DNA from: Streptomyces hokutonensis
Lineage (GTDB): Bacteria > Actinomycetota > Actinomycetes > Streptomycetales > Streptomycetaceae
DNA length: 64,000 nucleotides
NCBI RefSeq assembly: GCF_000376565.1
Contig: NZ_BARG01000042.1
Coordinates: 62,001-126,000 of the forward strand
Direction: 5' to 3'
The notes beneath the pieces are model-generated. The model was not told where the DNA came from. It searched no databases and saw only the letters and a list, made by a program, of their open reading frames with translations. Of the stretch, positions 27,933-35,584 are shown piece after piece. A program made the translations under genes and the position numbers. Positions within the stretch are counted from its first letter, which is position 1. Every line of letters starts with the position of its first letter.

Positions 27933-28747
27933 TGAAAATCAAAAACGCGCGCAGACGCGCACCCATGCTGCTGGCATTTCTGGCGACCGTCCTCGGCACA
28001 GTTGCGAGCACCTCGGTCACCGCACAGGCTGCCGACACGGACAGTAAGGCGCCCGCCGATTTCGTGGCGCTCCACGACGTGGCCCCCGCGATTCTGCAGG
28101 AAATCCGCTACGCCACCCCCCACAATTTCATCGGCACGCCGATAAACGGCTATGTCGAACCGCTGTGCATCGTCACCGCCCCGACGGCGCAGGCCCTGGC
28201 GAAGGCCGAGCGCCACTTCCTGGCGCAGGGCTACACGCTGAAGGTCTACGACTGCTACCGGCCGCAGCGCGCGGTGGACCAGTTCGTCGACTGGGCGCAG
28301 GACCTGACCGACCTGACGATGAAGGACGAGTTCTATCCGCAGGTGGACAAGGCCAACCTATTCACCGACGGGTACATCGCGGCGAAATCGGGACACAGTC
28401 GCGGCAGCACGATCGACCTCACGCTCGTGAAGCTGCCGGCCCACCCGACGCGTCCTTACGTCCCCGGAGAAAAGCTTGAGCCGTGCTACGCGCCGGCCGC
28501 GCAGAGGTTCCCGGACAACTCGATCGACATGGGCACCGGATACGACTGCTTCGACACGCTCGCGCACACCCTCGACCCGCGCATCGTGGGAGTCCAGCAC
28601 AGCAACAGACTGCTGCTCAAGGACGAGCTGGAGTCACTCGGATTCGTGAATCTCGCCGAGGAATGGTGGCACTTCACCTTCGCCGCCGAGCCCTACCCGT
28701 CCACCTATTTCGACTTCCCCGTCTCCCGTTCCTCACTGGCCGGCTGA
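27932..28747 (+). CDS. Secreted VanX-type D-Ala-D-Ala dipeptidase (M15D)
   Basis: The 271-residue protein has an N-terminal signal peptide (about 1-34, ending TAQAAD). The M15D fold has LQEIRYATPHNFIG, VYDCYRPQRAV with the conserved Arg, zinc ligands His and Asp in KSGHSRGSTIDLTL, and Glu-x-x-His in EEWWHFTF. Its first codon overlaps the MFS stop. Classic VanX is cytoplasmic and removes D-Ala-D-Ala in vancomycin resistance; an exported form could instead act on wall dipeptides, as reported for other Streptomyces VanX-like enzymes. Vancomycin resistance itself is unlikely without vanH and a D-Ala-D-Lac ligase. Confidence 0.9.
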   Translation: MKIKNARRRAPMLLAFLATVLGTVASTSVTAQAADTDSKAPADFVALHDVAPAILQEIRYATPHNFIGTPINGYVEPLCIVTAPTAQALAKAERHFLAQGYTLKVYDCYRPQRAVDQFVDWAQDLTDLTMKDEFYPQVDKANLFTDGYIAAKSGHSRGSTIDLTLVKLPAHPTRPYVPGEKLEPCYAPAAQRFPDNSIDMGTGYDCFDTLAHTLDPRIVGVQHSNRLLLKDELESLGFVNLAEEWWHFTFAAEPYPSTYFDFPVSRSSLAG

Positions 28748-28836
28748 CCGGACAACCGAGGACTTCGGTCCACCGACGTGCGGCGCCGTCCTTCCGACCG
28801 GGAGGGCGGCGCCGCGCAGCGAAGGAAGCAGAAACC

Positions 28837-29991
28837 ATGACCGATCGATCCGCCTCCCCTCCGTCCGGATCCCGCCGCAGGCCGCTGGTGGTACTTCTCT
28901 TCGGTGGCCGGAGCTCCGAGCACGGCGTCTCCGTCGTGACCGCAGGGGCCGTACTGCGTGCCATCGACCGGACGAAGTACGACGTCCTGCCTGTCGGCAT
29001 CACCCGGGACGGCCGGTGGGTCCTGACGTCGGACGATCCTGGGCGCATGGTGATGGTCGACCGGCGGCAGCCCACGGTCGAGCAGCTCGCGGACACGGAC
29101 CGGGGCAACATCGTGGTCTCCGTCGACCCGACCGATCGGACCGTCGTCCGCGGCGAACGCGGCGCGGCGCCGAAGGTCCTCGGCGAAGCGGACGTGGTCT
29201 TCCCCGTACTCCATGGACCGTACGGCGAGGACGGCACTGTGCAGGGCCTGCTGGAGCTGTCCGGCATCCCCTACGTCGGCGCGGGCGTTCTCGCCTCGGC
29301 GATCGGCCAGGACAAGGAGTACATGAAGAGGGTGTTCAGCGCGTTCGGTCTGGCGGTCGGGCCGTACTTGGTGATCAGGCCCCGCGAGTGGCACTCCGAC
29401 GCGGCGGGCGCCCGCGCGCGGATCAGTGGCTTCGCCGACGCGTACGGCTGGCCGCTGTTCGTGAAACCCGCACGCGCCGGCTCTTCGATCGGTATCACCC
29501 GGGTCGACGGCAGGGAGGGGCTGGAGGACGCGATCGCGGAGGCGCACCGACACGACGCGAAGATCATCGTGGAGGCCCTGGTGCAGGGCCGCGAAATCGA
29601 GTGCGGCGTGCTCGAATTCCCCGATGGACCGCGGGCCAGCGTGCCGGCCGAGATCCCGGTGCCCGACGCACACGCGTACTACGACTTCGAGGCGAAGTAC
29701 CTCGATTCCACCCCCGGAGTGGTGCCAGCGGCACTGACCGACAGCCAGACCCATGAGGTGCGCCGACTGGCACTCAAGGCGTTCGAGGCGGCTTCCTGCG
29801 AGGGCCTGGTCCGCGCGGACTTCTTCCTCACCGAGGACGGACAATTCGTGATCAACGAGATCAACACCATGCCCGGTTTCACCCCCGTCTCGATGTACCC
29901 GCAGATGTGGCAGGCCAGCGGCATCGGGTACGGAGACCTGGTGGACCGTCTGCTCCAGGCGGCGCTGCGGCGGTCCACCGGCCTCAGATGA
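28837..29991 (+). CDS. ddl: D-alanine--D-alanine ligase
   Basis: The 384-residue ATP-grasp enzyme has VLFGGRSSEHGVSVVTAG near the N-terminus, VFPVLHGPYGEDGTVQG at about 130, GWPLFVKPARAGSSIGITRV, and the Mg site EDGQFVINEINTMPGFTPVSMYP. The omega-loop region reads YYDFEAKYLDS with the Tyr and Lys typical of D-Ala-D-Ala ligases, not the D-lactate-using VanA class. The start has GAAGGAAG nine bases upstream. It follows the VanX gene by 89 bases. A second Ddl in a genome often protects against a D-Ala analogue such as cycloserine. Confidence 0.93.
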   Translation: MTDRSASPPSGSRRRPLVVLLFGGRSSEHGVSVVTAGAVLRAIDRTKYDVLPVGITRDGRWVLTSDDPGRMVMVDRRQPTVEQLADTDRGNIVVSVDPTDRTVVRGERGAAPKVLGEADVVFPVLHGPYGEDGTVQGLLELSGIPYVGAGVLASAIGQDKEYMKRVFSAFGLAVGPYLVIRPREWHSDAAGARARISGFADAYGWPLFVKPARAGSSIGITRVDGREGLEDAIAEAHRHDAKIIVEALVQGREIECGVLEFPDGPRASVPAEIPVPDAHAYYDFEAKYLDSTPGVVPAALTDSQTHEVRRLALKAFEAASCEGLVRADFFLTEDGQFVINEINTMPGFTPVSMYPQMWQASGIGYGDLVDRLLQAALRRSTGLR

Positions 29992-30145
29992 TCGGAGGCT
30001 CCCAGCCCGCAATGGGAGTACCGGCTGTACCGGGCCGACTATTCGCCTGGTCTTTCGTGCTGAAGGAGTCCGGTTTGAATGGACGTCACCGGAGACTTCG
30101 GTGGCCACTTTATGTCAGCCAATCATGGCCGTGGATGCCGAGTGG

Positions 30146-30186
30146 CGCCAATGCCGTTTCGCGAAGAAGTTATGCCGGTTGGGTAT
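30146..30186 (-). promoter_or_regulatory. LysR-regulon operator/promoter 3 (upstream of first LysR gene)
   Basis: On the bottom strand it reads ATACC-N5-GGCAT-N15-CGGCATTGGCG followed at 18 bases by CATGAT. It points away from the LysR gene and toward the 3' end of ddl, like the site between PucR and the second LysR. No gene remains on that side, so a leftward transcript would be antisense to ddl. Confidence 0.7.
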
Positions 30187-30255
30187 CACCAAAGCCCAAG
30201 GAGTTTTTCCGGCAGGCAGTTCGACAGGAAAAGCAGCGTGGCTAACATGGCCGTC

Positions 30256-31128
30256 ATGGATATCGATCTCCGGCGTCTCCGCTATTTCGTGACGGTTGCC
30301 GAAGAGCTCAGCTTTGTGCGTGGCGCCGAACGCCTGAACATGACGCAGCCCGCGCTGAGCCGGCAGATCCGCGCCCTTGAGGACGATCTTGGAGCGTCGT
30401 TGCTCCAGCGCGGCCCGCTGGGTACGGCGCTCACACCGGCCGGTGGTCAGCTGCTGGAGGACGCACGGCCACTGCTCGCGGCATCGCTGGCTTTACAGCG
30501 GCGGGTCCGCCTCGCCAGCCGTGAGGGGCACCACTTCACCATCGGTTTCATGCCAGGGGTCATAGTCACGCCGATCGTCAGGCAGTTCCGGGCGCTGGCG
30601 CCGGAGGTCAATGTGCAGGTGCTGCACACGGCGCCCACCGACCAGGTCGACTATCTGCTCGACGGCCGTGTCGACGTCTGCTTCGTCCGGCTGCCGCTGC
30701 CGGTCGACACCTTCGAGATTGTTCCCCTGTTCCCCGAACCGCGCGTCGCGGCACTCTCCGACGAACATCCGCTGGCGCAGGCGCAGATCGTCGACATCGC
30801 GGAGCTGACGCCGTACCGCTTGCTGCAGGACTCCGATGACGTACCGGAGTGGCGTGGAACAGGCTTCCACGCGGCAGCGGTGCGCGACCGTCGGGAAGCC
30901 GACCGGCCCACCTCGATCGAGGAGAGCCTGGAAGCTGTCGCGTCCGGCACCGGGTTCATCGTCGTCCCGGCCGGCCTCGCCGATTTCTACCGTCGCCCCG
31001 ACATCCGCTACGTCCAGCTCGCGGGGGTCGCCCCGCGCATGGTGGCGCTGGCGTACGCCAAGAACCGGAAGATGCCGTCCATCGACCAGTTCGCCAAGAT
31101 CGTGATCGCGGCGCTCGGTTCGACGTAG
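30256..31128 (+). CDS. LysR-family regulator 1
   Basis: The 290-residue protein (MDIDLRRLRYFVTVAEELSF) has an N-terminal winged helix (AERLNMTQPALSRQIRALEDDLGASLLQR, about 20-50) and a LysR effector domain (about 90-290, FTIGFMPGVIVTPIVRQF). It is a clear paralogue of the regulator at 40050, with near-identical stretches (FTIGFMPGV, LLDGRVDVC, VRLPLP, VPLFPEPRV, GVAPRMVALAY). Alternative starts are at 30247 and further upstream, where the open frame crosses the operator. A TTA codon at 30493-30495 implies bldA dependence. It is the best candidate, with its paralogue, for the protein that binds the seven repeated sites. Confidence 0.9.
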   Translation: MDIDLRRLRYFVTVAEELSFVRGAERLNMTQPALSRQIRALEDDLGASLLQRGPLGTALTPAGGQLLEDARPLLAASLALQRRVRLASREGHHFTIGFMPGVIVTPIVRQFRALAPEVNVQVLHTAPTDQVDYLLDGRVDVCFVRLPLPVDTFEIVPLFPEPRVAALSDEHPLAQAQIVDIAELTPYRLLQDSDDVPEWRGTGFHAAAVRDRREADRPTSIEESLEAVASGTGFIVVPAGLADFYRRPDIRYVQLAGVAPRMVALAYAKNRKMPSIDQFAKIVIAALGST

Positions 31129-31172
31129 AAGCGTCAACGGCCGACAGGCATGACTTGGGGCTTCCAGGCGTC

Positions 31173-31213
31173 ATGCCCGATCGGCATGACGGTTCGGGCA
31201 ATCGGCATTGGCG
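31173..31213 (+). promoter_or_regulatory. LysR-regulon operator/promoter 4 (catalase-like gene)
   Basis: ATGCC-CGATC-GGCAT, 15 bases, then CGGCATTGGCG. The last element contains TTGGCG, a -35-like box, with AAAGCT 18 bases later. It lies about 150 bases before the catalase-like gene. Confidence 0.8.
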
Positions 31214-31361
31214 TGACATGTCGTGGGCCGCAAAGCTCGGTGGAAGGCGGAACAACCCTGCCCGGTCGGGCTCTCAGGCGCTGGTGAGCGGGGGAGAGAT
31301 GGCTGCCTATGACTATGTGGTCGCCGCCGACCACAGGCCCGAACATCGAGAAGGTTTTCAT

Positions 31362-32300
31362 ATGCCGAGCACTGAATGGCGCGAAGTCTTTCTGCCCGAC
31401 GAGAGCACCCGGCACGCCGACCAGGCGCGCGTTTTCACTGAACTGCAACGCAAACGTCTGAAGAAGCAGGGCCACGGGAGAGCTCTGCATCGCAACGGAG
31501 TGGCCGCCCTGAAGGCTGTCCTCGCGGTGGAAGGAGATCTTCCCGAATATGCGCGGCAAGGGATTTTTGCCACTCCTTCTGCCTTTGAAGCACATGTTCG
31601 GCTGTCCAATGGAAACTTCTCCCTCGACCGGGCTCCGGACATCCGCGGTTTCGCGATCAAGGTGCTCGGCGCCTCTACGCCGTCGTCCACCGGCGTCGAG
31701 CAGAACTTCACCCTGGTCAGTCAGGAGACCCTGAAGGTCAGCGGTAGTGCGGACGTCGTCGGGATCGTCGATCTCTCCACGAGTGCGCCCGGCGCCGCGC
31801 TTCGAAAGGTCGCTACGAAGCCGCAGCTCACACGCAGCGCTGTCGTGAACTTCCGGGACATGGCGAAACCGTTCAGCGGATTCGCCACGCATGACTTCTT
31901 CAGCATCATGCCCATCACGTTCGGCGACTACGCCGCGCGGTTGAAGCTGTGCGCCGCCTCGACAGCGGTCAACAAAGAAGCACGCAAGGATCTCGCCGCC
32001 GACATCTTCGGGCGACTCGCCGACGACGACCTGGAGTTCCTCTTCCAAGCCCAGTTCTTCGAGGACGAGCGGCGCACGCCGATCGAGGACTCCTCGGTCC
32101 GCTGGGACGCGCCGTGGCTCACCGTGGCGCGCCTGTGCCTTCCTCGGCAAGCACCTGACGAGGCGTTGGCCGAGGCCGTCGAGAAAAGCAGCTTCAACCC
32201 GTGGATCGCGGCCACCGAGCATCGGCCCCTCGGAGAGTTGATGCGTGCCCGCCAGGCCGCGTATGCGCTCAGCTGGCACAACCGGGGCGTAGCGCCCTGA
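31362..32300 (+). CDS. Catalase-family heme protein (short, SrpA-like)
   Basis: The 312-residue protein starts at ATG 31362 with GAAGG upstream; an in-frame ATG at 31299 with GGGGAGAG is an alternative that adds 21 residues. It has catalase-fold features: RALHRNGVAALKAVLAV near residue 45 with the distal His, RLSNGNFSLDRAPDIRGFAIKVLG, FSGFATHDFFSIMPITFGDY, and a C-terminal RARQAAYALSWHNRG that likely holds the axial Tyr. It is much shorter than true monofunctional catalases (about 480), so peroxidase or another heme chemistry is possible. It is preceded by a LysR-type operator, in line with an oxidative-stress role. Confidence 0.82.
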   Translation: MPSTEWREVFLPDESTRHADQARVFTELQRKRLKKQGHGRALHRNGVAALKAVLAVEGDLPEYARQGIFATPSAFEAHVRLSNGNFSLDRAPDIRGFAIKVLGASTPSSTGVEQNFTLVSQETLKVSGSADVVGIVDLSTSAPGAALRKVATKPQLTRSAVVNFRDMAKPFSGFATHDFFSIMPITFGDYAARLKLCAASTAVNKEARKDLAADIFGRLADDDLEFLFQAQFFEDERRTPIEDSSVRWDAPWLTVARLCLPRQAPDEALAEAVEKSSFNPWIAATEHRPLGELMRARQAAYALSWHNRGVAP

Positions 32301-32361
32301 CCGTGATCCATCCCAAAATCGCGAACCTCGTCGGCAACTCCACGTGCCCGCAAGAGGGTTG

Positions 32362-32402
32362 ATGCCGGACCGGCATGCCGAACCCCCGGATAGGCATTGG
32401 CG
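32362..32402 (+). promoter_or_regulatory. LysR-regulon operator/promoter 5 (DUF4331 operon)
   Basis: ATGCC-GGACC-GGCAT, 15 bases, then AGGCATTGGCG, with CAGGAT 19 bases after TTGGCG. It is the only evident element in the 330-base gap 32301-32630. Confidence 0.8.
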
Positions 32403-32630
32403 CCGCGTGATCGGCCCGGGCCAGGATGTTCGACGTGCCCCACTTCGACCTCGGGGTCCCGGCGCGGCTGCGGTAACGCACTGCGTGGCGAGGACCCTGC
32501 GCGCCTGAGCGCAGCGATCGTCGAGCCGGAGCCGCTCAGACGGAGCGCGCGTCAACGACGGCACACCAACTCCCAGTCGGCGAGGCATCGCCATGCCTTG
32601 CCCTGCCCATCCCTCACGAAAGGCCCCTCG

Positions 32631-33635
32631 ATGTCCCACCACCAGGATTCAGCCGCCGCGAAACAGGACCCTCGTCTGGACATCAGCGACGTCTACCTGT
32701 TCAAAGGGCGCAACGGCACCGTCTTCGTCATGAACACCAACCCGGTGTCGGCCGACAAGGGCTTCCACCCCGAGGCGCTGTACGAGTTCCACATCGACAC
32801 CGACAACGACGCCGTGCAGGATCTGACGTTCCGGTTCAGATTCCTCGCGCCCGAACCCGACGGTCGGCAGGCTTGGGTGCTCGACCGGCTGACTGGTGCC
32901 GAGGCCGCCGACCGCAACGCCCCGGGGACTCCCGTGGCGACCGGCAGTACGGAGGAGATCGTCACCACGCCCGATGGCCTCAAAGCCTTCGTCGGCCGGG
33001 CCGGAGACCCGTTCTACCTCGACGGCACCGTCATCACGGCGGTCGTGACCGCGCTCCGGAACGGCGAAGCGGTGGACCTCTCCGCGTTCGACCCGCAGCG
33101 GGCCTCGAACCTGTTCGCCGGCACCAACGTGACCGCCATCGTCCTCGAAGTACCTGACGACCTCGTCGGATCGGACACGATCGGTCTCTGGACCACCACC
33201 GCGCTGGACGACCACCACGGTGGCTGGCTGCAGATCAACCGGTGCGCGAAGCCGCTCGTCAGCACGCTGTTCGACGTCACCGAGGCCGGCTTCGACGACT
33301 ACAACGCCACCGATCCGCGGGACGACCTCGACAACTACGGAGACCTCGTACGCCGGAAGGTCGCGGCTCTCGTGTCCGCCAACGACGCTCACTCCGATCC
33401 GCAGGGCTACGGCGCCGCGACGCGGGACATCATCTTCCCGGACGTCCTGCACTACCAGGTGGGCACCGAAGCCGGCTTCGGTGCGAAGGCCCGCAACGGC
33501 AGGGGACTCACCGAGTCCGTTCCCGAAGCGATGTTCGAGATCGTGCTGAACGCTCCCGTCTCCATGGGCTTGGACGCCGGCTACGCCACTGGGACGCTGC
33601 GCGCCGAGTTCCCGTACTTGAGCGCACCGGCCTGA
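32631..33635 (+). CDS. DUF4331 family protein
   Basis: The 334-residue protein starts MSHHQDSAAAKQDPRLDISDVYLF, the hallmark HHxDS...DPRxDIxDVYxF of DUF4331. The remainder is beta-rich with VFVMNTNP, LYEFHIDTDNDAVQDLTFRFRF, FVGRAGDPFYLD and IVLEVPDDL. There is no signal peptide. The start has GAAAGG upstream. The function of the family is not known; it is often found near redox or sigma-factor genes. Here it leads a likely operon with a membrane protein and two oxidase-type subunits, under a LysR-type operator. Confidence 0.85.
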   Translation: MSHHQDSAAAKQDPRLDISDVYLFKGRNGTVFVMNTNPVSADKGFHPEALYEFHIDTDNDAVQDLTFRFRFLAPEPDGRQAWVLDRLTGAEAADRNAPGTPVATGSTEEIVTTPDGLKAFVGRAGDPFYLDGTVITAVVTALRNGEAVDLSAFDPQRASNLFAGTNVTAIVLEVPDDLVGSDTIGLWTTTALDDHHGGWLQINRCAKPLVSTLFDVTEAGFDDYNATDPRDDLDNYGDLVRRKVAALVSANDAHSDPQGYGAATRDIIFPDVLHYQVGTEAGFGAKARNGRGLTESVPEAMFEIVLNAPVSMGLDAGYATGTLRAEFPYLSAPA

Positions 33636-33798
33636 TGCAACCAGGGCATCGGCCGGACGCCGAGCCCCGAACCTCATGGCACCCGGCCCGGCGGCCCTTT
33701 CCAAGTCGATCGCCGGGCCGGCTGCCTCACCACGTCCTCAGGTCCGAGCGGCGAAACCCGCTCCGTACCCGTCCCTTCCGGAACGAGGAAATTCCACC

Positions 33799-34515
33799 AT
33801 GTCCCGCCGAATCCTGATCGCCTGCGCGAGCTTCGGTTACCTGTTCATCGCACTGTTCTTCGCTGCCCTGCTGATCGCCCACTGGATACCGCCGATGGCG
33901 CCGAACTGGTCGGCGGAGCGGGTGGCGGCCTTCTATACGGACCACGCGAACTCGATCCGTACCGGCCTCGTGGTCATGCTCGTCGGCGCGGTGGCGACCG
34001 CCCCCTTCGTCGCGGCGCTGTCGAGTCTGATCCGGCGTATCGACTCGCGGCTGGCGCCGTTGGCTGCCATACAACTCGTCTGTGGTGCCGCGAATGTGGC
34101 CGCGATCTTCGTACCGGTCCTGATCTTCACCGCGACGGCTTACCGGCCGGACCGCTCGCCCGACATCACGATGGCGCTCAACGACCTGGGCTGGATCAGC
34201 TTGGTCATGAACGCCTTTCCGGCGATCGGACAGGCCACCGTGGTCGGAGTGGCGATCCTGGCCGACAAGCGCCCCACGCCGCTTCTGCCCCGCTGGGCCG
34301 CGTACCTGAACTTCTGGATGGCCTTCCTCTTCCTGCCGAGCATCCTGCTGACCTACTTCAAGACCGGTCCCTTCGCCTGGAACGGCATCCTCTCGTTCTG
34401 GGTCGCGGCCAGTGCCTTCGGCGCATGGTTCCTCGTCATGACGTACCTGATGGTGCGGGCCGCGAGCCGGGTGGACGACGACCGGGCCCCGGCCGTCCTC
34501 GAACCCGTGGCATGA
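33799..34515 (+). CDS. Integral membrane protein, unknown function
   Basis: The 238-residue protein has about six helices: about 8-30 (ACASFGYLFIALFFAALLIA), 55-80 (TGLVVMLVGAVATAPFVAAL), 90-112, 130-155, 168-190 and 200-225. The segment PPMAPNWSAERVAAFYTDHANSIRTGL between the first helices resembles a group of mycobacterial and Streptomyces membrane proteins with no assigned role. The start has GAGGAA upstream. It overlaps the COX3-like gene by four bases (ATGA), so the two are coupled. Confidence 0.78.
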   Translation: MSRRILIACASFGYLFIALFFAALLIAHWIPPMAPNWSAERVAAFYTDHANSIRTGLVVMLVGAVATAPFVAALSSLIRRIDSRLAPLAAIQLVCGAANVAAIFVPVLIFTATAYRPDRSPDITMALNDLGWISLVMNAFPAIGQATVVGVAILADKRPTPLLPRWAAYLNFWMAFLFLPSILLTYFKTGPFAWNGILSFWVAASAFGAWFLVMTYLMVRAASRVDDDRAPAVLEPVA

Positions 34516-35102
34516 CCGCCACCGCGGCCGAGACCGAGCACTCGGCACCCCCGCACCACCGCCACATCCCTGGCGAGCCGGGTCTGTGGATCTTCCTCCT
34601 CGGCGACATGATCATGTTCTCGGTGTTCTTCGGCTTCATCGCGGTACTGCACGGCCGCCACCCGAGGATGTTCCGGGCCTCCCAACAGGCCCTCCATCCA
34701 GACCTGGGACTGCTGAACACTCTGCTCCTGCTGACCGCCTCGGCGCTGGTGGCCCGCGGGCTGCGACAGCTGCGATCCGGCAGACCCGCGCGAACACTGC
34801 CATGGGCGCTTCTGTGCGCGCTCGGCTTCGCCGCCGTCAAGGGTTGTGAATACGCGCTGGTGATTCGCGACGGGCATACACCGAGCAGCAACGACTTCTT
34901 CATGTACTACTTCGTCTTCACCGGAATCCACCTGGCCCACCTGACGATCGGGATAGGTGCCCTGACGGTCCTCGTCGTCCTGTCCCGTCGGCGGGCCCTG
35001 AGCCCGGGCCACCTGCTGGTCGCCGAGGGGGCGGCTGCGTACTGGCACATGGTGGACCTGCTCTGGCTCGTCCTCTTCCCGCTCTTCTACCTGGTGGCGT
35101 GA
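34512..35102 (+). CDS. Cytochrome c oxidase subunit III family protein (NorE-like)
   Basis: The 196-residue protein has five membrane helices and the subunit III pattern: PGEPGLWIFLLGDMIMFSVFFGF at the first helix, LTASALVARGLRQL, GFAAVKGCEYALVIRDG, FFMYYFVFTGIHLAHLTIG, and EGAAAYWHMVDLLWLVLFPLFYL at the end. The short N-terminus fits NorE and similar stand-alone subunits more than aa3 oxidase CtaE. No subunit I or II gene is present in the window. It lies between the coupled membrane gene and a COX4-like gene. It may assist nitric oxide reductase or an oxidase encoded elsewhere. Confidence 0.85.
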   Translation: MTATAAETEHSAPPHHRHIPGEPGLWIFLLGDMIMFSVFFGFIAVLHGRHPRMFRASQQALHPDLGLLNTLLLLTASALVARGLRQLRSGRPARTLPWALLCALGFAAVKGCEYALVIRDGHTPSSNDFFMYYFVFTGIHLAHLTIGIGALTVLVVLSRRRALSPGHLLVAEGAAAYWHMVDLLWLVLFPLFYLVA

Positions 35103-35105
35103 CAC

Positions 35106-35342
35106 ATGTGGGTCTTTCCGGCACTCGTCCTGGCCACGCTGTCGAGCTGGCTGCTGGGCGTCGAAGGCAGCACGTCGACCGCGATCGGCTGCGCGGTCGT
35201 GGCGATCGCGCTGATCAAGGTACGCCTGGTCGGCCTGCACTTCATGGAGCTGCGCAATGCCCCGGCGGCCCTCCGCGTCGCCTTCGAGATCTATGTCGCG
35301 GTCACGGGCACCACCTTGCTCACTCTCTATCTGGTCCTCTGA
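35106..35342 (+). CDS. Cytochrome c oxidase subunit IV family protein (NorF-like)
   Basis: The 78-residue protein has three helices (WVFPALVLATLSSWLLGV, TAIGCAVVAIALIKVRLVGLHFMEL, ALRVAFEIYVAVTGTTLLTLYLVL). The motif IKVRLVGLHFMELRNAP is typical of prokaryotic COX4/NorF proteins. It starts three bases after the COX3-like stop. Together they form a NorE/NorF-like pair without catalytic partners in the window. The stop lies only eight bases before the next LysR-type operator. Confidence 0.85.
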   Translation: MWVFPALVLATLSSWLLGVEGSTSTAIGCAVVAIALIKVRLVGLHFMELRNAPAALRVAFEIYVAVTGTTLLTLYLVL

Positions 35343-35349
35343 AAGGTCA

Positions 35350-35390
35350 ATGCCCATTCGGCATGAGCAGCGACATCATCGGCATTGGCG
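35350..35390 (+). promoter_or_regulatory. LysR-regulon operator/promoter 6 (exporter with leader peptide)
   Basis: ATGCC-CATTC-GGCAT, 15 bases, then CGGCATTGGCG. TTGGCG is followed after 18 bases by AATAGT (35409-35414). This is the clearest complete promoter of the set. Confidence 0.85.
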
Positions 35391-35467
35391 ATATTCGACG
35401 AATTCCTCAATAGTTTTCTCAGCGACTCCCCAATAGAAGGGAGTTGACGAGAACCGGAGGTGAAAAA

Positions 35468-35491
35468 ATGAGGAAGCAGCACTCCTGGTAA
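35468..35491 (+). CDS. Seven-residue leader peptide MRKQHSW
   Basis: ATG with a near-perfect ribosome site (GGAGGTGA, 35457-35464) opens a seven-codon frame MRKQHSW ending in TAA. It lies in the leader between promoter 6 and the exporter gene and is followed after six bases by a strong hairpin. Very short leader peptides before hairpins control antibiotic-resistance and amino acid genes by ribosome stalling or attenuation. The sequence is too short for homology; the evidence is the ribosome site and position. Confidence 0.6.
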   Translation: MRKQHSW

Positions 35492-35497
35492 ATCGAC

Positions 35498-35537
35498 CGA
35501 CCGCTCCGGTTCCCTTTCATCGGTTCCGGAGCGGTCG
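35498..35537 (+). terminator. Attenuator-like hairpin after the leader peptide
   Basis: CGACCGCTCCGG (35498-35509) pairs with CCGGAGCGGTCG (35526-35537). The loop repeats GGTTCC, so alternative pairings exist. No T-run follows; it could act as a factor-dependent attenuator or sequester downstream signals. Confidence 0.6.
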
Positions 35538-35584
35538 CGCATTCCGCGCAATATCCACCATCGCGAGAAACAGGATCCATCACC

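Noticed and set aside
27932..29991. Vancomycin-resistance (vanHAX) cassette
   Set aside because: vanH and vanS/vanR are absent and the ligase has the D-Ala-D-Ala type omega-loop.
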